DNA of 64,000 nt from Ruegeria atlantica (lineage in GTDB: Bacteria > Pseudomonadota > Alphaproteobacteria > Rhodobacterales > Rhodobacteraceae), in the NCBI RefSeq assembly GCF_013033965.1, contig NZ_WQFE01000002.1, forward strand, positions 62,001 through 126,000. Direction: 5' to 3'. Position 1 is the stretch's first letter. Each line of letters begins with the position of its first letter. This document shows positions 7,692-17,466 of this stretch, piece after piece. Made by a program: the position numbers and the translations under genes. A model generated the notes under the pieces. The model did no database searches. It was not told the origin of the DNA and saw only the letters and a list, made by a program, of their open reading frames with translations.

Positions 7692-10611
7692 ACCCAGCCA
7701 CGCACCGCGCGTTTTTGCCGTCCCACCCGGTGCGGATTTCCCGAAAATGCTGGTTCAAGGGCTGCGCGCGCGCTTCGCTGGTCATCCTCCTGAAGCGCTG
7801 GCCAAGGTTCAGTTGGTCGTCAACACAAGGCGCATGGCACGGCGGGTCCGTGACCTGTTTGACCAAGGCCCGGCTTGCCTGTTGCCGCGCCTGTCACTGG
7901 TCACTGATCTGGGTGAAAGCGTTGATCTTGCGCAGATACCTCCGGCGATACCACCGCTGCGGCGCAGGCTGGAGTTGACGCAGCTGATCTCTAAGCTACT
8001 GGAACAACAGCCGGATCTTGCTGCGCGGTCCTCGCTATTTGACCTGTCCGACAGTTTGGCCGCACTGATTGACGAGATGCAGGGCGAAGGTGTTTCACCA
8101 AATGCAATTCGGCAGCTGGACGTCAGCGACATGTCCGGCCACTGGGCCCGCGCGCAGGCGTTCATTGGGATTGCGGATCACTTTATCAACTCGGGTCATG
8201 ACGCTCTGGATGTTCAGGCCCGGCAGCGCCTTGTGGTCGAAAACCTGATCGAACGCTGGCGAACCGCACCACCTCAGCACCCAGTCATCCTCGCCGGGTC
8301 GACCGGATCACGCGGAACCACTCTGATGCTGATGGAAGCGGTCGCACGCTTGCCGCAAGGGGCACTGATCCTGCCGGGGTTTGATTACGATCAGCCCGAT
8401 CACGTCTGGCATGGCTTGGATGACGCACTGTTATCAGAAGACCACCCACAGTACCGGTTTCGCAAGCTGATGATGCAGCTTGGGTTGGAACCGAGCCAGA
8501 TCAAACCCTGGACAGGGGATCAACCACCCTCGCCCGCCCGCAACCGTTTGGTTTCACTCGCTTTACGCCCTGCCCCGATCACAGATGCCTGGATGTCAGA
8601 AGGCCCGCGGCTAACGGGTCTCGATGGCGCCACAAAGGACCTGACATTGGTCGAGGCGCAATCGCCCCGATCCGAGGCGCTGGCCATCGCGCTGCGCCTG
8701 CGCCAGGCGGCTGAAACCGGTCAGACCGCCGCATTGATCACGCCAGATCGGATGCTGACACGGCAAGTCAGCGCCGCATTGGATCGTTGGAACATCCTTC
8801 CCGACGACAGTGCTGGTCTTCCTCTGCAATTGTCGCCACCCGGCCGGTTTCTGCGTCACGTGGCGGGACTTTTCGCCCGGCGTCTGGATGGCGAGGCTTT
8901 GCTGACCTTACTGAAACACCCGCTATGTCATGATGGCGAAGGGCGCGGCGCGCATTTGCTGCACACACGTGATCTGGAACTCGATCTGCGCCGACACGGT
9001 CCACCGTTCCCGGACAGTGTCTCCCTCACCGCCTTCGCCATCCGCAAAGAGGTGCCTGAGGACTGGGTGCAATGGCTGACCGCTCATTTCTGCGATCAGC
9101 AAGTCTTGGGTCAGCTTTCATTGACCGACTGGGTCAAAAGGTTGCGCGCGCTGGCCGAGGCCATTTCTGCCGGTGCGTCAGGGGAAACCGGGACACTATG
9201 GGATAAGAATGCAGGCCAAAAAGCGCTGGGCGTTCTGACCGCACTGGAAGATGAGGCACAACACGGCGGCCCGATGACTGCCTATGACTTTGCCGATCTG
9301 TTGGGTGCATTGCTGGCAGGAGAAGAGGTCCGCGACCGCGACGCGCCGCATCCCCACATCATGATCTGGGGCACGCTTGAGGCGCGGGTGCAGGGGGCAG
9401 ATCTGCTTATTCTGGGAGGCCTGAACGAAGGCAGCTGGCCCGAAGCAGCCGTGCCAGACCCTTGGCTGAACCGTCAGATGCGCGATCAGGCCGGGCTTTT
9501 GCTGCCTGAACGCCGGATCGGTCTGTCGGCACATGATTTTCAGCAAGCCATCGGTGCGCCCGAAGTCTGGCTGACCCGTGCAACCCGGTCCGACGATGCA
9601 GAAACCGTGCCGTCACGTTGGCTGAACCGACTGACGAACTTGCTTCAGGGCTTGCCAGAGCAGGGCGGACCTGAAGCCCTGTCGGAAATGCGTAAAAAGG
9701 GGCGGCAATGGCTGCGATGGTCGGAACAGCTTGAGGCCGCGCCACACATTGCACCGGCAACGCGCCCTTCTCCACGACCACCAGTGGCGTCGCGCCCGAA
9801 TCAGCTGAGCGTAACGGAAATCAAACGGCTGATCCGCGACCCTTACGCGATTTACGCCAAGCACGTACTGAAACTGAAACCACTGGACCCACTGGTGCAG
9901 GCACCGGATGCGTTGCTGCGCGGCATCGTGATCCACGAAATCCTGGAGCACTTTGTCAAAGACAGTGTTCTGGACACCGCCTTGCTGACGCGCGAGAACT
10001 TTTTGAAACGCGCGGAAACTTTGCTAGATCAACATGTTGCATGGCCCACGGCGCGGAAACTTTGGCTGGCGCGGCTGGAACGTATCGCAGACGATTTTCT
10101 GGCCGCCGAAATTGCACGCCGCGGGGACGGGGGCCCGGTCGCCTTTGAAGCGATGGTCAAACTTGTGCTGTCGCCACTGGATTTCACCATTGCGGGCCGC
10201 GCGGACAGGATAGATCGCAACAAACGCGGCGCGTTGCGTATTGTTGACTACAAGACAGGAACGCCCCCGACCGAAAGCCAGCAATCGAAATTCGACAAAC
10301 AGCTATTGATTGAAGCCGCCATGGCCGAAGAGGGCGGCATTGATGGTTTCGACCCATCACCCGTAGCAGAGGCGATCTTCATTGGCATGGGTGGAACTTA
10401 CAAGGAGGTACAAGCACCGCTGGCAAAAGAGCCGCCAGACAAGGTGCTGGCAGAGCTAAAAGAGCTAATCTCAGCTTATTTAGAGCCTGATCAGGGGTAT
10501 TCATCGCGTCGGATGTTACACAAGGATTCGGATATCGGTGACTACGACCAACTGGCACGGTTCGGTGAGTGGGACCGCACTGATGACACAACGCCCGAGG
10601 ACCTGACATGA
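7684..10611 (+). CDS. addB: Double-strand break repair helicase-nuclease subunit AddB
   Basis: 975 residues from the ATG at 7684. The C-terminal RecB-type nuclease domain (about 700-920) has I-H-E-I-L-E-H and the catalytic V-D-Y-K-T-G. The N-terminal inactive-helicase region is of the alphaproteobacterial AddB type. I find no cysteines in the C-terminal 280 residues, so the iron-sulfur cluster of Bacillus AddB appears absent, as usual in alphaproteobacteria. AddAB resects double-strand ends and loads RecA at Chi-like sites. The stop overlaps the addA start (ATGA). Confidence 0.93.
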   Translation: MFEPSHAPRVFAVPPGADFPKMLVQGLRARFAGHPPEALAKVQLVVNTRRMARRVRDLFDQGPACLLPRLSLVTDLGESVDLAQIPPAIPPLRRRLELTQLISKLLEQQPDLAARSSLFDLSDSLAALIDEMQGEGVSPNAIRQLDVSDMSGHWARAQAFIGIADHFINSGHDALDVQARQRLVVENLIERWRTAPPQHPVILAGSTGSRGTTLMLMEAVARLPQGALILPGFDYDQPDHVWHGLDDALLSEDHPQYRFRKLMMQLGLEPSQIKPWTGDQPPSPARNRLVSLALRPAPITDAWMSEGPRLTGLDGATKDLTLVEAQSPRSEALAIALRLRQAAETGQTAALITPDRMLTRQVSAALDRWNILPDDSAGLPLQLSPPGRFLRHVAGLFARRLDGEALLTLLKHPLCHDGEGRGAHLLHTRDLELDLRRHGPPFPDSVSLTAFAIRKEVPEDWVQWLTAHFCDQQVLGQLSLTDWVKRLRALAEAISAGASGETGTLWDKNAGQKALGVLTALEDEAQHGGPMTAYDFADLLGALLAGEEVRDRDAPHPHIMIWGTLEARVQGADLLILGGLNEGSWPEAAVPDPWLNRQMRDQAGLLLPERRIGLSAHDFQQAIGAPEVWLTRATRSDDAETVPSRWLNRLTNLLQGLPEQGGPEALSEMRKKGRQWLRWSEQLEAAPHIAPATRPSPRPPVASRPNQLSVTEIKRLIRDPYAIYAKHVLKLKPLDPLVQAPDALLRGIVIHEILEHFVKDSVLDTALLTRENFLKRAETLLDQHVAWPTARKLWLARLERIADDFLAAEIARRGDGGPVAFEAMVKLVLSPLDFTIAGRADRIDRNKRGALRIVDYKTGTPPTESQQSKFDKQLLIEAAMAEEGGIDGFDPSPVAEAIFIGMGGTYKEVQAPLAKEPPDKVLAELKELISAYLEPDQGYSSRRMLHKDSDIGDYDQLARFGEWDRTDDTTPEDLT

Positions 10612-13600
10612 GCGCCCGCAACGACGCAACCGAGCGGCAGGTACAGGCCGCGCGGCCCGACGCCTCGACCTGGTTGGCGGCCAATGCAGGCTCAGGAAAA
10701 ACGCGGGTTCTAACTGATCGGGTGGCGCGTCTGTTGTTGGGCGGCGTACAGCCACAGCATATCCTTTGTTTGACATACACCAAGGCCGCCGCCAGCGAGA
10801 TGCAAAACCGGTTGTTTGATCGCCTTGGACAATGGGCAATGAAGGATGATGTCGGCCTTCTTTCCCAACTGACCGATCTGGGTGTTCCGGGCGTTATCGA
10901 CCCCGAACGGCTGGCACAGGCCAGAACGTTGTTTGCGCGCGCTATCGAAACGCCAGGCGGCCTGAAGATCCAGACAATCCACTCGTTCTGTGCCTCACTG
11001 CTGCGACGTTTCCCACTTGAAGCCGGTGTCAGCCCGCAGTTTTCCGAGATGGAAGACCGCGCAGCAGCCCTGTTGCGCGAAGAGATTGTCGAGGATTTTG
11101 CCGCAGGTCCACAGGCTGAATTGATCGAAGACGTCGCCCGGTTTGTCACAGATACCGGGTTCGACAAACTCACCGCAGCCATCACCCAGAAACGCAACCT
11201 GTTTGCACAACCGCTGGAATGGGCCGATGTGCTGCAGCGGTTTGAGCTACCTGATGGGTTCGATGAAAACGCATTGATAGCACGTGTGTTTCTGGGCGGT
11301 GAAGTAGAGCTGATCCGCACCATCCTACCCGCTTTGAACGGGAGTGGACCGAAAGATGCCAAGGCGGCAGCAAAACTGGCGGCCCTTACTGAGGCGAAGA
11401 TCACCAGTTTACCCCTGTTAGAGAACGTGTTTCTGACTGGAAAGGGGGCTAAGGAGCCGTTCGCCGCCAAAATCAACAGTTTCCCCACCAAAGCTCTGCG
11501 AGAAGGCGCGCTAGCGGGGCAGATGTCCCAGCTCGAAGCATTGATGCTGCGGGTCGAAGCCGCGCGCGAGAAGCGGCTTGCTTTGGTCGCGGCGCGCAAG
11601 ACGTTGGTCCTGCACCGTTTCGCCACTGCTTTTTTGCCGGAATATGAACGGCGCAAGCAGCTGCGTGGCTGGTTGGATTTTGACGATCTGATCCTGCGCG
11701 CACGGCAAGTGCTAAACGACCCAGCTGTGGCTGCGTGGGTATTGTATCGGTTGGATGGCGGCATCGATCACATTCTGGTGGACGAAGCGCAGGATACCAG
11801 CCCTGACCAATGGGACGTGGTCGAAAAACTGGCGCAGGAATTCACCAGCGGGGAAGGGGCCCGGTCCGGGGTTGAACGCACGATTTTCGTGGTTGGCGAC
11901 AAGAAACAGTCGATCTATTCCTTTCAGGGCGCCGATCCACAGGCATTCGACCTGATGCAGGCCGAATTTGGGCGGAAACTGTCAGAATCAGGCTCTAAAC
12001 TATGGGATTCCACGCTGGAATACTCATTCCGCTCCTCAAGTGCGATCCTGTCATTGGTCGATATCCTGTTTGAAAATCGCGCCGAGGCCGGGTTTCACAA
12101 AGAAAGTCAGCACCGCGCCTTCAAGGCCGATCTTCCCGGTCGCGTCGACCTGTGGCCTGTGGTTGAAAAGGTCGAAGACGATGACGATTCCGACTGGACC
12201 GATCCGGTGGATCGACCCGGTGCGCGGCATCATAATGTCATTCTGGCCGAGAAGGTGGCCCAGTCGATCAAGGCGATGATAGAACGGGGTGAAACAATCC
12301 CAGAAGACGGTGAAACGTCGGGCACGTTTGTGCGGCGCAAGGTGCAGCCAAGGGATTTCCTGATCCTCGTTCAGCGCCGTTCGGACCTGTTTGCCGAGAT
12401 CATCCGGGCCTGCAAGGCCGCTGACCTGCCGATCGCCGGGGCAGACCGACTAAAGGTTGGGGCGGAATTGGCGGTCAAAGACCTGGCGGCTCTGTTAAGC
12501 TTTCTGGCCACGCCTGAGGACAGCCTGTCGTTGGCCACCGTTCTGAAATCCCCTTTGTTTGGCTGGACCGAGCAGCAATTATTCGACCTGGCGCATCGGC
12601 GCAAGGAACAGTTCCTTTGGGCCGCTCTGCGCCAGCGCGCTGAAGAATTTCCCGATACACTGGCAGTCCTGAACGATCTGCGCAGCCAGATCGACTTTCT
12701 GCGCCCCTATGACCTGATCGAACGCATCCTGACCCGCCATGATGGGCGGCGCAAATTGCTGGGCCGGTTGGGGGCCGAGGCCGAGGATGGGATCAACGCA
12801 CTGCTGTCACAGGCGCTGGCTTATGAACGCTCCGATATCCCTAGCCTGACCGGTTTTCTGGTCTGGATGCAGACCGATGATCTGGAAATCAAACGGCAGA
12901 TGAGCGGCGTCGGAAACATGATCAGGGTGATGACAGTGCATGGCTCCAAGGGGCTGGAGGCTCCGATCGTGATCCTGCCGGATACGGGTAAACGGCAAGC
13001 GCCGCGCGACGCCGAGATCATGGTGGCGGAAGGGACACCGCTGTGGAAAGTTCCAGCCGACGCATCTCCGGCGTTGATTGCGCGTGCGCGAGACGAAGCC
13101 CGCACGCGGGAAGAAAATGAGCGGCTTCGCTTGCTTTATGTCGCACTAACACGGGCCGAGAAGTGGCTGATTGTGGCCGCCGCCGGTGATGTCGGCAAGG
13201 ACGGAACCAGCTGGTATCAGATGGTGCAGGCTGCGATGGAACGGGTAGGGGCCGTGGCTTTGCCGGGTTCTGATACTCTGCGATTGTCACACGGGGATTG
13301 GAACGCACCACCACTGGTGGACACCGCAGAAACGACGGTTGCGGTGGCGGATCTGCCAACCCCGTTCCTTTCACCCGCTACGTCGCAAGAACCAAAACTA
13401 GAAACTCTCAGCCCTTCGGATCTGGGTGGAGTCAAAGCGTTGCCAAGCGATGCAGGTCAGAACGAAGAGGCGGCAAAGCTACGCGGCACGCGCCTGCATC
13501 TGTTGCTTGAGCATCTGCCCTCAACCACACGGGAAAACTGGCCACAGCTTTGCGCCCGGGTACTGCCCGATATGCAGGACGCAGAACGGCAAGAGCTGCT

Positions 13601-13967
13601 GGATGAGGCCTGCGACGTTATGACTGCGGCACATCTGCGGTTCGTCTTCGGTCCGGACGCCTTGGCCGAAGTTCCCGTGACAGCGGACCTGAATGGGCGC
13701 CGCTTGCATGGCATAGTCGACCGGTTGATCATCACCGAAACCGAGGTTCAGACCATTGATTTCAAATCAAATGCGACCGTTCCCGAGACCGCGGAAAGTT
13801 GTCCCGAAGGCCTGTTGCGGCAGATGGGGGCCTACGCGCAGGCGCTTTCCCAAGTCTATCCGAACCACGAAATCCGCACAGCAATCCTATGGACAAGGAC
13901 AGCCGATTTGATGTGGCTGCCACACGATCTTGTGACGCAAGCATTGTCTCGCACCCAGATATCTTGA
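10608..13967 (+). CDS. addA: Double-strand break repair helicase AddA
   Basis: 1119 residues, a UvrD-family helicase fused to a RecB-type nuclease. Walker A N-A-G-S-G-K-T is at 26-32, helicase motif II is V-D-E-A-Q-D-T, and the motif around V-H-G-S-K-G-L-E (residues ~780) and L-Y-V-A-L-T-R-A-E-K is intact. The C-terminal nuclease has I-D-F-K-S-N. It acts with AddB as a heterodimer. Full length, no sign of degeneration. A promoter for the next gene appears to begin within its stop region. Confidence 0.95.
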   Translation: MSARNDATERQVQAARPDASTWLAANAGSGKTRVLTDRVARLLLGGVQPQHILCLTYTKAAASEMQNRLFDRLGQWAMKDDVGLLSQLTDLGVPGVIDPERLAQARTLFARAIETPGGLKIQTIHSFCASLLRRFPLEAGVSPQFSEMEDRAAALLREEIVEDFAAGPQAELIEDVARFVTDTGFDKLTAAITQKRNLFAQPLEWADVLQRFELPDGFDENALIARVFLGGEVELIRTILPALNGSGPKDAKAAAKLAALTEAKITSLPLLENVFLTGKGAKEPFAAKINSFPTKALREGALAGQMSQLEALMLRVEAAREKRLALVAARKTLVLHRFATAFLPEYERRKQLRGWLDFDDLILRARQVLNDPAVAAWVLYRLDGGIDHILVDEAQDTSPDQWDVVEKLAQEFTSGEGARSGVERTIFVVGDKKQSIYSFQGADPQAFDLMQAEFGRKLSESGSKLWDSTLEYSFRSSSAILSLVDILFENRAEAGFHKESQHRAFKADLPGRVDLWPVVEKVEDDDDSDWTDPVDRPGARHHNVILAEKVAQSIKAMIERGETIPEDGETSGTFVRRKVQPRDFLILVQRRSDLFAEIIRACKAADLPIAGADRLKVGAELAVKDLAALLSFLATPEDSLSLATVLKSPLFGWTEQQLFDLAHRRKEQFLWAALRQRAEEFPDTLAVLNDLRSQIDFLRPYDLIERILTRHDGRRKLLGRLGAEAEDGINALLSQALAYERSDIPSLTGFLVWMQTDDLEIKRQMSGVGNMIRVMTVHGSKGLEAPIVILPDTGKRQAPRDAEIMVAEGTPLWKVPADASPALIARARDEARTREENERLRLLYVALTRAEKWLIVAAAGDVGKDGTSWYQMVQAAMERVGAVALPGSDTLRLSHGDWNAPPLVDTAETTVAVADLPTPFLSPATSQEPKLETLSPSDLGGVKALPSDAGQNEEAAKLRGTRLHLLLEHLPSTTRENWPQLCARVLPDMQDAERQELLDEACDVMTAAHLRFVFGPDALAEVPVTADLNGRRLHGIVDRLIITETEVQTIDFKSNATVPETAESCPEGLLRQMGAYAQALSQVYPNHEIRTAILWTRTADLMWLPHDLVTQALSRTQIS

Positions 13968-13992
13968 CCTTGGATTGACGGACCCCTACGTT
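13964..13992 (+). promoter_or_regulatory. Candidate sigma-70 promoter for trxA
   Basis: TTGACC at 13964-13969, a 17-bp spacer, then TACGTT at 13987-13992. The -35 overlaps the addA stop. Initiation near 13999 would give a leader of about 30 nt containing CAGGAG before the trxA ATG. The -10 match is moderate. Confidence 0.45.
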
Positions 13993-14027
13993 CAGTTCCC
14001 GAGTTTACCCCATTCAGGAGACAGAAT

Positions 14028-14348
14028 ATGTCGACCGTTGCCGTTACCGACGATACCTTTGACGCCGAAGTCAAAAACTCCGATGTCCCCGTTGTGGTGG
14101 ATTTCTGGGCCGAATGGTGCGGCCCCTGTAAACAGATCGGCCCCGCTCTGGAAGAGCTGGCCAACGAATACGGCGGCAAGGTGAAAATTGCCAAGGTGGA
14201 CGTGGACAGCAACCCGAACTCGGCCGCCGCCATGGGTGTACGTGGCATTCCGGCGCTGTTCATCTTCAAGGACGGTCAGGTTGTTTCGAACCGCGCAGGT
14301 GCGGCACCCAAGGCCGCGCTGCAAAGCTGGATCGACGAATCAATCTGA
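14028..14348 (+). CDS. trxA: Thioredoxin
   Basis: 106 residues, standard thioredoxin length. The active site W-C-G-P-C-K has C31 and C34. No signal peptide, so cytosolic. It reduces disulfides in ribonucleotide reductase, Msr enzymes and others. An AGGAG lies upstream of the ATG. A strong Rho-independent terminator follows, so trxA ends the run that began at regB. Confidence 0.97.
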   Translation: MSTVAVTDDTFDAEVKNSDVPVVVDFWAEWCGPCKQIGPALEELANEYGGKVKIAKVDVDSNPNSAAAMGVRGIPALFIFKDGQVVSNRAGAAPKAALQSWIDESI

Positions 14349-14372
14349 TTTGATGTGATCGGTTTTGAATGC

Positions 14373-14401
14373 AGGGCGTCCGGTAATGGGCGCCCTTTTT
14401 T
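14373..14401 (+). terminator. Rho-independent terminator after trxA
   Basis: Arms AGGGCGTC (14373-14380) and GGCGCCCT (14389-14396) pair over eight positions with one G-U, loop of eight, then a run of T to 14401. It lies 25 nt after the trxA stop. Confidence 0.85.
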
Positions 14402-14439
14402 GTGATCGGCCGGATAGGGCCAAGACTCAGGGAAAACAC

Positions 14440-14790
14440 ATGGCAAAGACACGGGTTCTGGTGGAATTCGGGATGGGCACATCCCTGCGGCGCGAGGATT
14501 ATACCGAGGCTGCGCTGCGGGCGATCAAAGATGCGCTGTGGCACAACTCGGTCAACATGGCCGAGCTGTTCGACTTTCCGAAAGAGGCGATGATCATTGA
14601 CGTCGAAGTGGGTGTGCAACAGCCCGACAAGGTCGATACCGAGACGCTGAAGGCGATCTTTCCCTATGGCCAGCCCAACATCACTGTGACCGAGGGCGGA
14701 TTGGATATTGATAAACCCCACACCGATGGCCGCACCGTGATCGCCAACGCCGCCGTTATCGTTTCATTCGATATGGAGCCCGCCCAATGA
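14440..14790 (+). CDS. Lin0512 family protein, first copy
   Basis: 116 residues from the ATG at 14440, preceded by a GGGAAAA stretch. The sequence (V-E-F-G-M-G-T-S-L, Y-T-E-A-A-L-R-A-I-K-D-A-L, E-G-G-L-D-I-D) belongs to the Lin0512 family of conserved proteins of unknown function. Small, soluble, no cysteines. It overlaps a second, divergent copy by 4 nt, so the two are probably made in equal amounts and may form a hetero-oligomer. They sit just after trxA but behind its terminator. Confidence 0.8.
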   Translation: MAKTRVLVEFGMGTSLRREDYTEAALRAIKDALWHNSVNMAELFDFPKEAMIIDVEVGVQQPDKVDTETLKAIFPYGQPNITVTEGGLDIDKPHTDGRTVIANAAVIVSFDMEPAQ

Positions 14791-15149
14791 CCGAAAAACG
14801 CATCATTTTGGAAATGGGCACCGGCAACGATCTTTATGGTCAGGACTACACCAAAGCCGCCTGCCGCGCAGTGCAGGACGCGCTGCATCATTCATCGATC
14901 ACTTTGTTTTCCAAACTTGGCATCGACCACAAGGAAATGCGGGTGCAGGTAACGATTGCGGTGCAAGACCCTGATCAAGTCGACTGTGACAGGGTCGCTG
15001 CCGACCTGCCACGGGGCCGCGCCGAAGTGCGGGCCGTCAAAGGTGGGTTGGATGTCGTGGATGACGCCGCGGGCACGCGCCATGTCGTTGCAGCCGCCGC
15101 GATCGAGGCGTTTGTGCCGGATTTGGCAGGCAAATACGTGCAAAGCTGA
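14787..15149 (+). CDS. Lin0512 family protein, second copy
   Basis: 120 residues, paralogous to the gene before it: E-M-G-T-G-N-D-L aligns with E-F-G-M-G-T-S-L, Y-T-K-A-A-C-R-A-V-Q-D-A-L with Y-T-E-A-A-L-R-A-I-K-D-A-L, and K-G-G-L-D-V-V with E-G-G-L-D-I-D. The pair diverged well before this lineage, as overall identity is modest. Function unknown. The start overlaps the preceding stop as ATGA. Confidence 0.8.
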   Translation: MTEKRIILEMGTGNDLYGQDYTKAACRAVQDALHHSSITLFSKLGIDHKEMRVQVTIAVQDPDQVDCDRVAADLPRGRAEVRAVKGGLDVVDDAAGTRHVVAAAAIEAFVPDLAGKYVQS

Positions 15150-15150
15150 C

Positions 15151-15182
15151 AAAGAAAAAGCCGCTCGGATACCCGGGCGGCT
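15151..15182 (-). terminator. Rho-independent terminator of the DUF1127 gene
   Basis: Arms AGCCGCTCGG (15159-15168) and CCGGGCGGCT (15173-15182) form a 10-bp stem with one G-U and a 4-nt loop. The A-rich side at 15151-15159 reads as a T tract on the minus strand, so it terminates the leftward gene. It may also help end the Lin0512 mRNA. Confidence 0.8.
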
Positions 15183-15210
15183 GCTTCATGTTCTGGTTCT
15201 GATTGCGGAA

Positions 15211-15405
15211 TCAGATCTTTGCGATATCCGCACGCGCCAGACCGATATCTTCCAACTGTGCGTCGGTCAGACCCGACAGGATCTTGCGTGTCTTGCGGCT
15301 TTCGTAACGCTCAACAGCGGAGTCGAAGACATTGATGAATGCGTCCACTACGTGCAGGATGGTAGCTGCTCCGAGTGGGGCATGGATGTTTGCAGTTGTT
15401 GCCAT
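15211..15405 (-). CDS. DUF1127 small protein
   Basis: 64 residues from the ATG at 15405, preceded on the minus strand by AAGGACTGGGAAC. The C-terminal half (R-K-T-R-K-I-L-S-G-L-T-D-A-Q-L-E-D-I-G-L) is the DUF1127 signature. Small DUF1127 proteins are abundant in alphaproteobacteria, and CcaF1 of Rhodobacter sphaeroides is an RNA-binding example linked to stress. The N-terminal half here is alanine-rich and not typical, so a separate role is possible. The 5' leader can form two hairpins. An upstream-extended reading to 15573 lacks a ribosome site and is rejected. Confidence 0.85.
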   Translation of the reverse strand: MATTANIHAPLGAATILHVVDAFINVFDSAVERYESRKTRKILSGLTDAQLEDIGLARADIAKI

Positions 15406-15431
15406 GTTCCCAGTCCTTATATCTGAAACAG

Positions 15432-15480
15432 CCGACCCGTTGTCGGTTGTGAGCCTCATGTAGTCCCACGGGCGGGGACT
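15432..15480 (-). promoter_or_regulatory. Structured 5' region of the DUF1127 gene
   Basis: Two inverted repeats precede the gene: AGTCCC / GGGACT (15462-15467 with 15475-15480, 7-nt loop) and CCGAC / GTCGG (15432-15436 with 15442-15446, 5-nt loop). If transcribed, they would form tandem hairpins ending about 26 nt before the start codon. A regulatory role is inference. Confidence 0.35.
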
Positions 15481-15546
15481 CACAATTGCTGGTCCGGTAA
15501 CCCCGGATTGCGTTTTGTGCATATCTTTTCGGCAGTTGTGCAACGG

Positions 15547-15577
15547 GTTGCGCCGATCACGCGCCCGGCCCATATAT
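15547..15577 (+). promoter_or_regulatory. Candidate heat-shock (RpoH) promoter for hslV
   Basis: CCCATATAT at 15569-15577 matches the sigma-32 -10 consensus CCCATNT; a GTTGCG at 15547-15552 could act as a weak -35 with a 16-bp spacer. Initiation would be about 20 nt before the hslV start. HslUV is heat-inducible in related bacteria. Confidence 0.4.
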
Positions 15578-15602
15578 AGCGACTGAGAACACGGAGGCTT
15601 TC

Positions 15603-16154
15603 ATGGCGGACAGCGATTTTCCCGGATGGCACGGGACCACGATCATTGGTGTCAAAAAGGGCGGCCAGGTCGTCATTGCCGGGGATGGGCAGGTCAGCCT
15701 GGGCCAGACCGTGATCAAAGGCACCGCGCGCAAAGTACGCCGCCTGTCGCCGGGCGGATTCGAAGTTGTCGCCGGGTTTGCCGGATCAACGGCGGATGCT
15801 TTCACTTTGCTGGAGCGGCTTGAGGTGAAACTGGAAGCGACACCCGGCCAACTGGCCCGTGCATCCGTTGAACTGGCAAAGGACTGGCGCACCGACAAGT
15901 ACCTGCAAAAGCTTGAGGCGATGTTGATCGTCACCGACGGTAAGGACTTGCTGGTGATCACCGGGGCAGGGGACGTGTTGGAACCTGAACACAATGTGGC
16001 GGCAATCGGATCAGGCGGCAACTTCGCACTGGCCGCGGCCCGCGCGATGATGGACAGCGACAAACCCGCCGAAGAGGTCGCCCGCGAAGCGATGGCCATT
16101 GCAGCAGATATCTGCGTTTACACCAACGGCAAGCTGACGGTTGAGACGATTTAG
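15603..16154 (+). CDS. hslV: HslV, peptidase subunit of the HslUV protease
   Basis: 183 residues. The short propeptide ends at G11 and the nucleophile is T12 of H-G-T-T-I, as in other HslV proteins. [10 protein letters not shown] is the conserved segment near 139-148. It assembles a double hexamer with HslU for ATP-dependent proteolysis. CGGAGG precedes the ATG. Unusually the hslU gene is about 2 kb further on, separated by two leftward genes. The stop overlaps the convergent MFS gene by 4 nt. Confidence 0.96.
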   Translation: MADSDFPGWHGTTIIGVKKGGQVVIAGDGQVSLGQTVIKGTARKVRRLSPGGFEVVAGFAGSTADAFTLLERLEVKLEATPGQLARASVELAKDWRTDKYLQKLEAMLIVTDGKDLLVITGAGDVLEPEHNVAAIGSGGNFALAAARAMMDSDKPAEEVAREAMAIAADICVYTNGKLTVETI

Positions 16155-17392
16155 GCCAACAGCGCCGAGATTTCCTTCCCTTTCCAGCGCCGGTACATGC
16201 CGACCAGCCCAAGCAGGGCGGTCGCGATGACGATGTAATAGGGCAGTCGGATATCGATGCTCATCAATCCACCGCCGATCAGGGACATGACGCCGCCGGC
16301 AAGGCAGAAAACGGCTGTGGTGACGCCCATGACCCAGCCCTGATCTGCCTCGCTGACGCTGGACGAAAACAGACCCAGCAGGGTTGGATACGACACCCCG
16401 AAGAAGAAATAGAAGAAGAAGACCGGGACATAGCTCAGCACCCCGCTCGGGCTGAAGGCGAAGCCGAAACCGCAGATCACCATGACCACCAGTGACGTTT
16501 TGATAATGGAATGCTTGCTGAACCTCTCTTGCGCCGGTTTCACAAGGAAGGTGCTGGAAAACGCCAGAGCAAAGCCGATGACCACCATCGCCATGCTGCC
16601 ACCGATGACACCATAGCCCCAGGCGCTGGTCAGAAAGTTGTCGACGAATACGTAGAATGTGACGTTCGCGATCATGAACAACGCATAGACGGGCAGGATT
16701 TTCAGAACCATCGGATGTTCGCGTACCGCGATCAGGCTGTCGGTGATATCACGTGGACGGAATACGAAAGCCGCGCGTTCGGTGCGGGTGTCCTTGAAGT
16801 AGACGCTCACCAGGAAGATGGCGATCAACACCAGAACAAACGCGCCATAGAACGGCATCTTGAGCGTTGCATAGCTGCCGAGAATTGCTGCGTCGGACAA
16901 AACGGCGCCGATAATCGGGCCGCCGACAAGGCCAAAACTGACGCCGGTGATGATGTAGCCCATATTGCGGTCTCGGTCAGCGGCATCGGTGCTGCCGTCG
17001 ATCATCGCCGCCTGTGCGATGGGCTGATTGCCAGCGGTAAAGCCGGTGATCGAGCGGCCAATAATCAGCAGAAGCAAGGAGTTGAGGTAAAGCGCGGCAA
17101 TGGTGATGGCGTAACCGGCCAAAGCCCCGCTCAGGCAGACCAACAGGGCGTTCTTGCGCCCGATGGAATCCGAGACTTTGGACACGTAAACAACGCCAAG
17201 AAACCAGGACAGAAAGAAACATCCGATCACGAGGCCATAGTAGAAATGACGCCGACCCATCGGCGTACTTTCCGGCAGGAACCCGGATTTCGTTTCCATG
17301 ATCAAAGAGTTGATGATGGGAAAGACCAGCCCTTGTCCGATCAAATCCACGAAAACCACGAATAATAATGTAATCTTGGCAATCTTCGTCAT
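16151..17392 (-). CDS. MFS transporter, TetA-like
   Basis: 413 residues from the ATG at 17392 (a GTG at 17401 is the alternative). About 12 membrane helices are visible. The loop 2-3 region [11 protein letters not shown] matches the MFS motif G/S-x-x-x-D-R-x-G-R-K. TM1 starts [13 protein letters not shown], similar to TetA and sugar-efflux groups. The substrate is unknown. It is transcribed leftward after the DM13 gene but a hairpin lies between them, so coupling is uncertain. Confidence 0.8.
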   Translation of the reverse strand: MTKIAKITLLFVVFVDLIGQGLVFPIINSLIMETKSGFLPESTPMGRRHFYYGLVIGCFFLSWFLGVVYVSKVSDSIGRKNALLVCLSGALAGYAITIAALYLNSLLLLIIGRSITGFTAGNQPIAQAAMIDGSTDAADRDRNMGYIITGVSFGLVGGPIIGAVLSDAAILGSYATLKMPFYGAFVLVLIAIFLVSVYFKDTRTERAAFVFRPRDITDSLIAVREHPMVLKILPVYALFMIANVTFYVFVDNFLTSAWGYGVIGGSMAMVVIGFALAFSSTFLVKPAQERFSKHSIIKTSLVVMVICGFGFAFSPSGVLSYVPVFFFYFFFGVSYPTLLGLFSSSVSEADQGWVMGVTTAVFCLAGGVMSLIGGGLMSIDIRLPYYIVIATALLGLVGMYRRWKGKEISALLA

Positions 17393-17466
17393 GCAACACA
17401 CACCCCGGAACTGGTTCCTTGGGAGGAGTGTAACAGACGGGCGCTATAGCACCTAACGCCTTGTCA

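Noticed and set aside
10379-11764. 461-codon open frame on the minus strand
   Set aside because: Antisense to addB/addA, serine/arginine-rich shadow translation with no ribosome site.
15406-15573. N-terminal extension of the DUF1127 protein
   Set aside because: The extra 56 residues would be encoded by the structured leader and lack a ribosome site; the internal ATG at 15405 has AAGGAC upstream.
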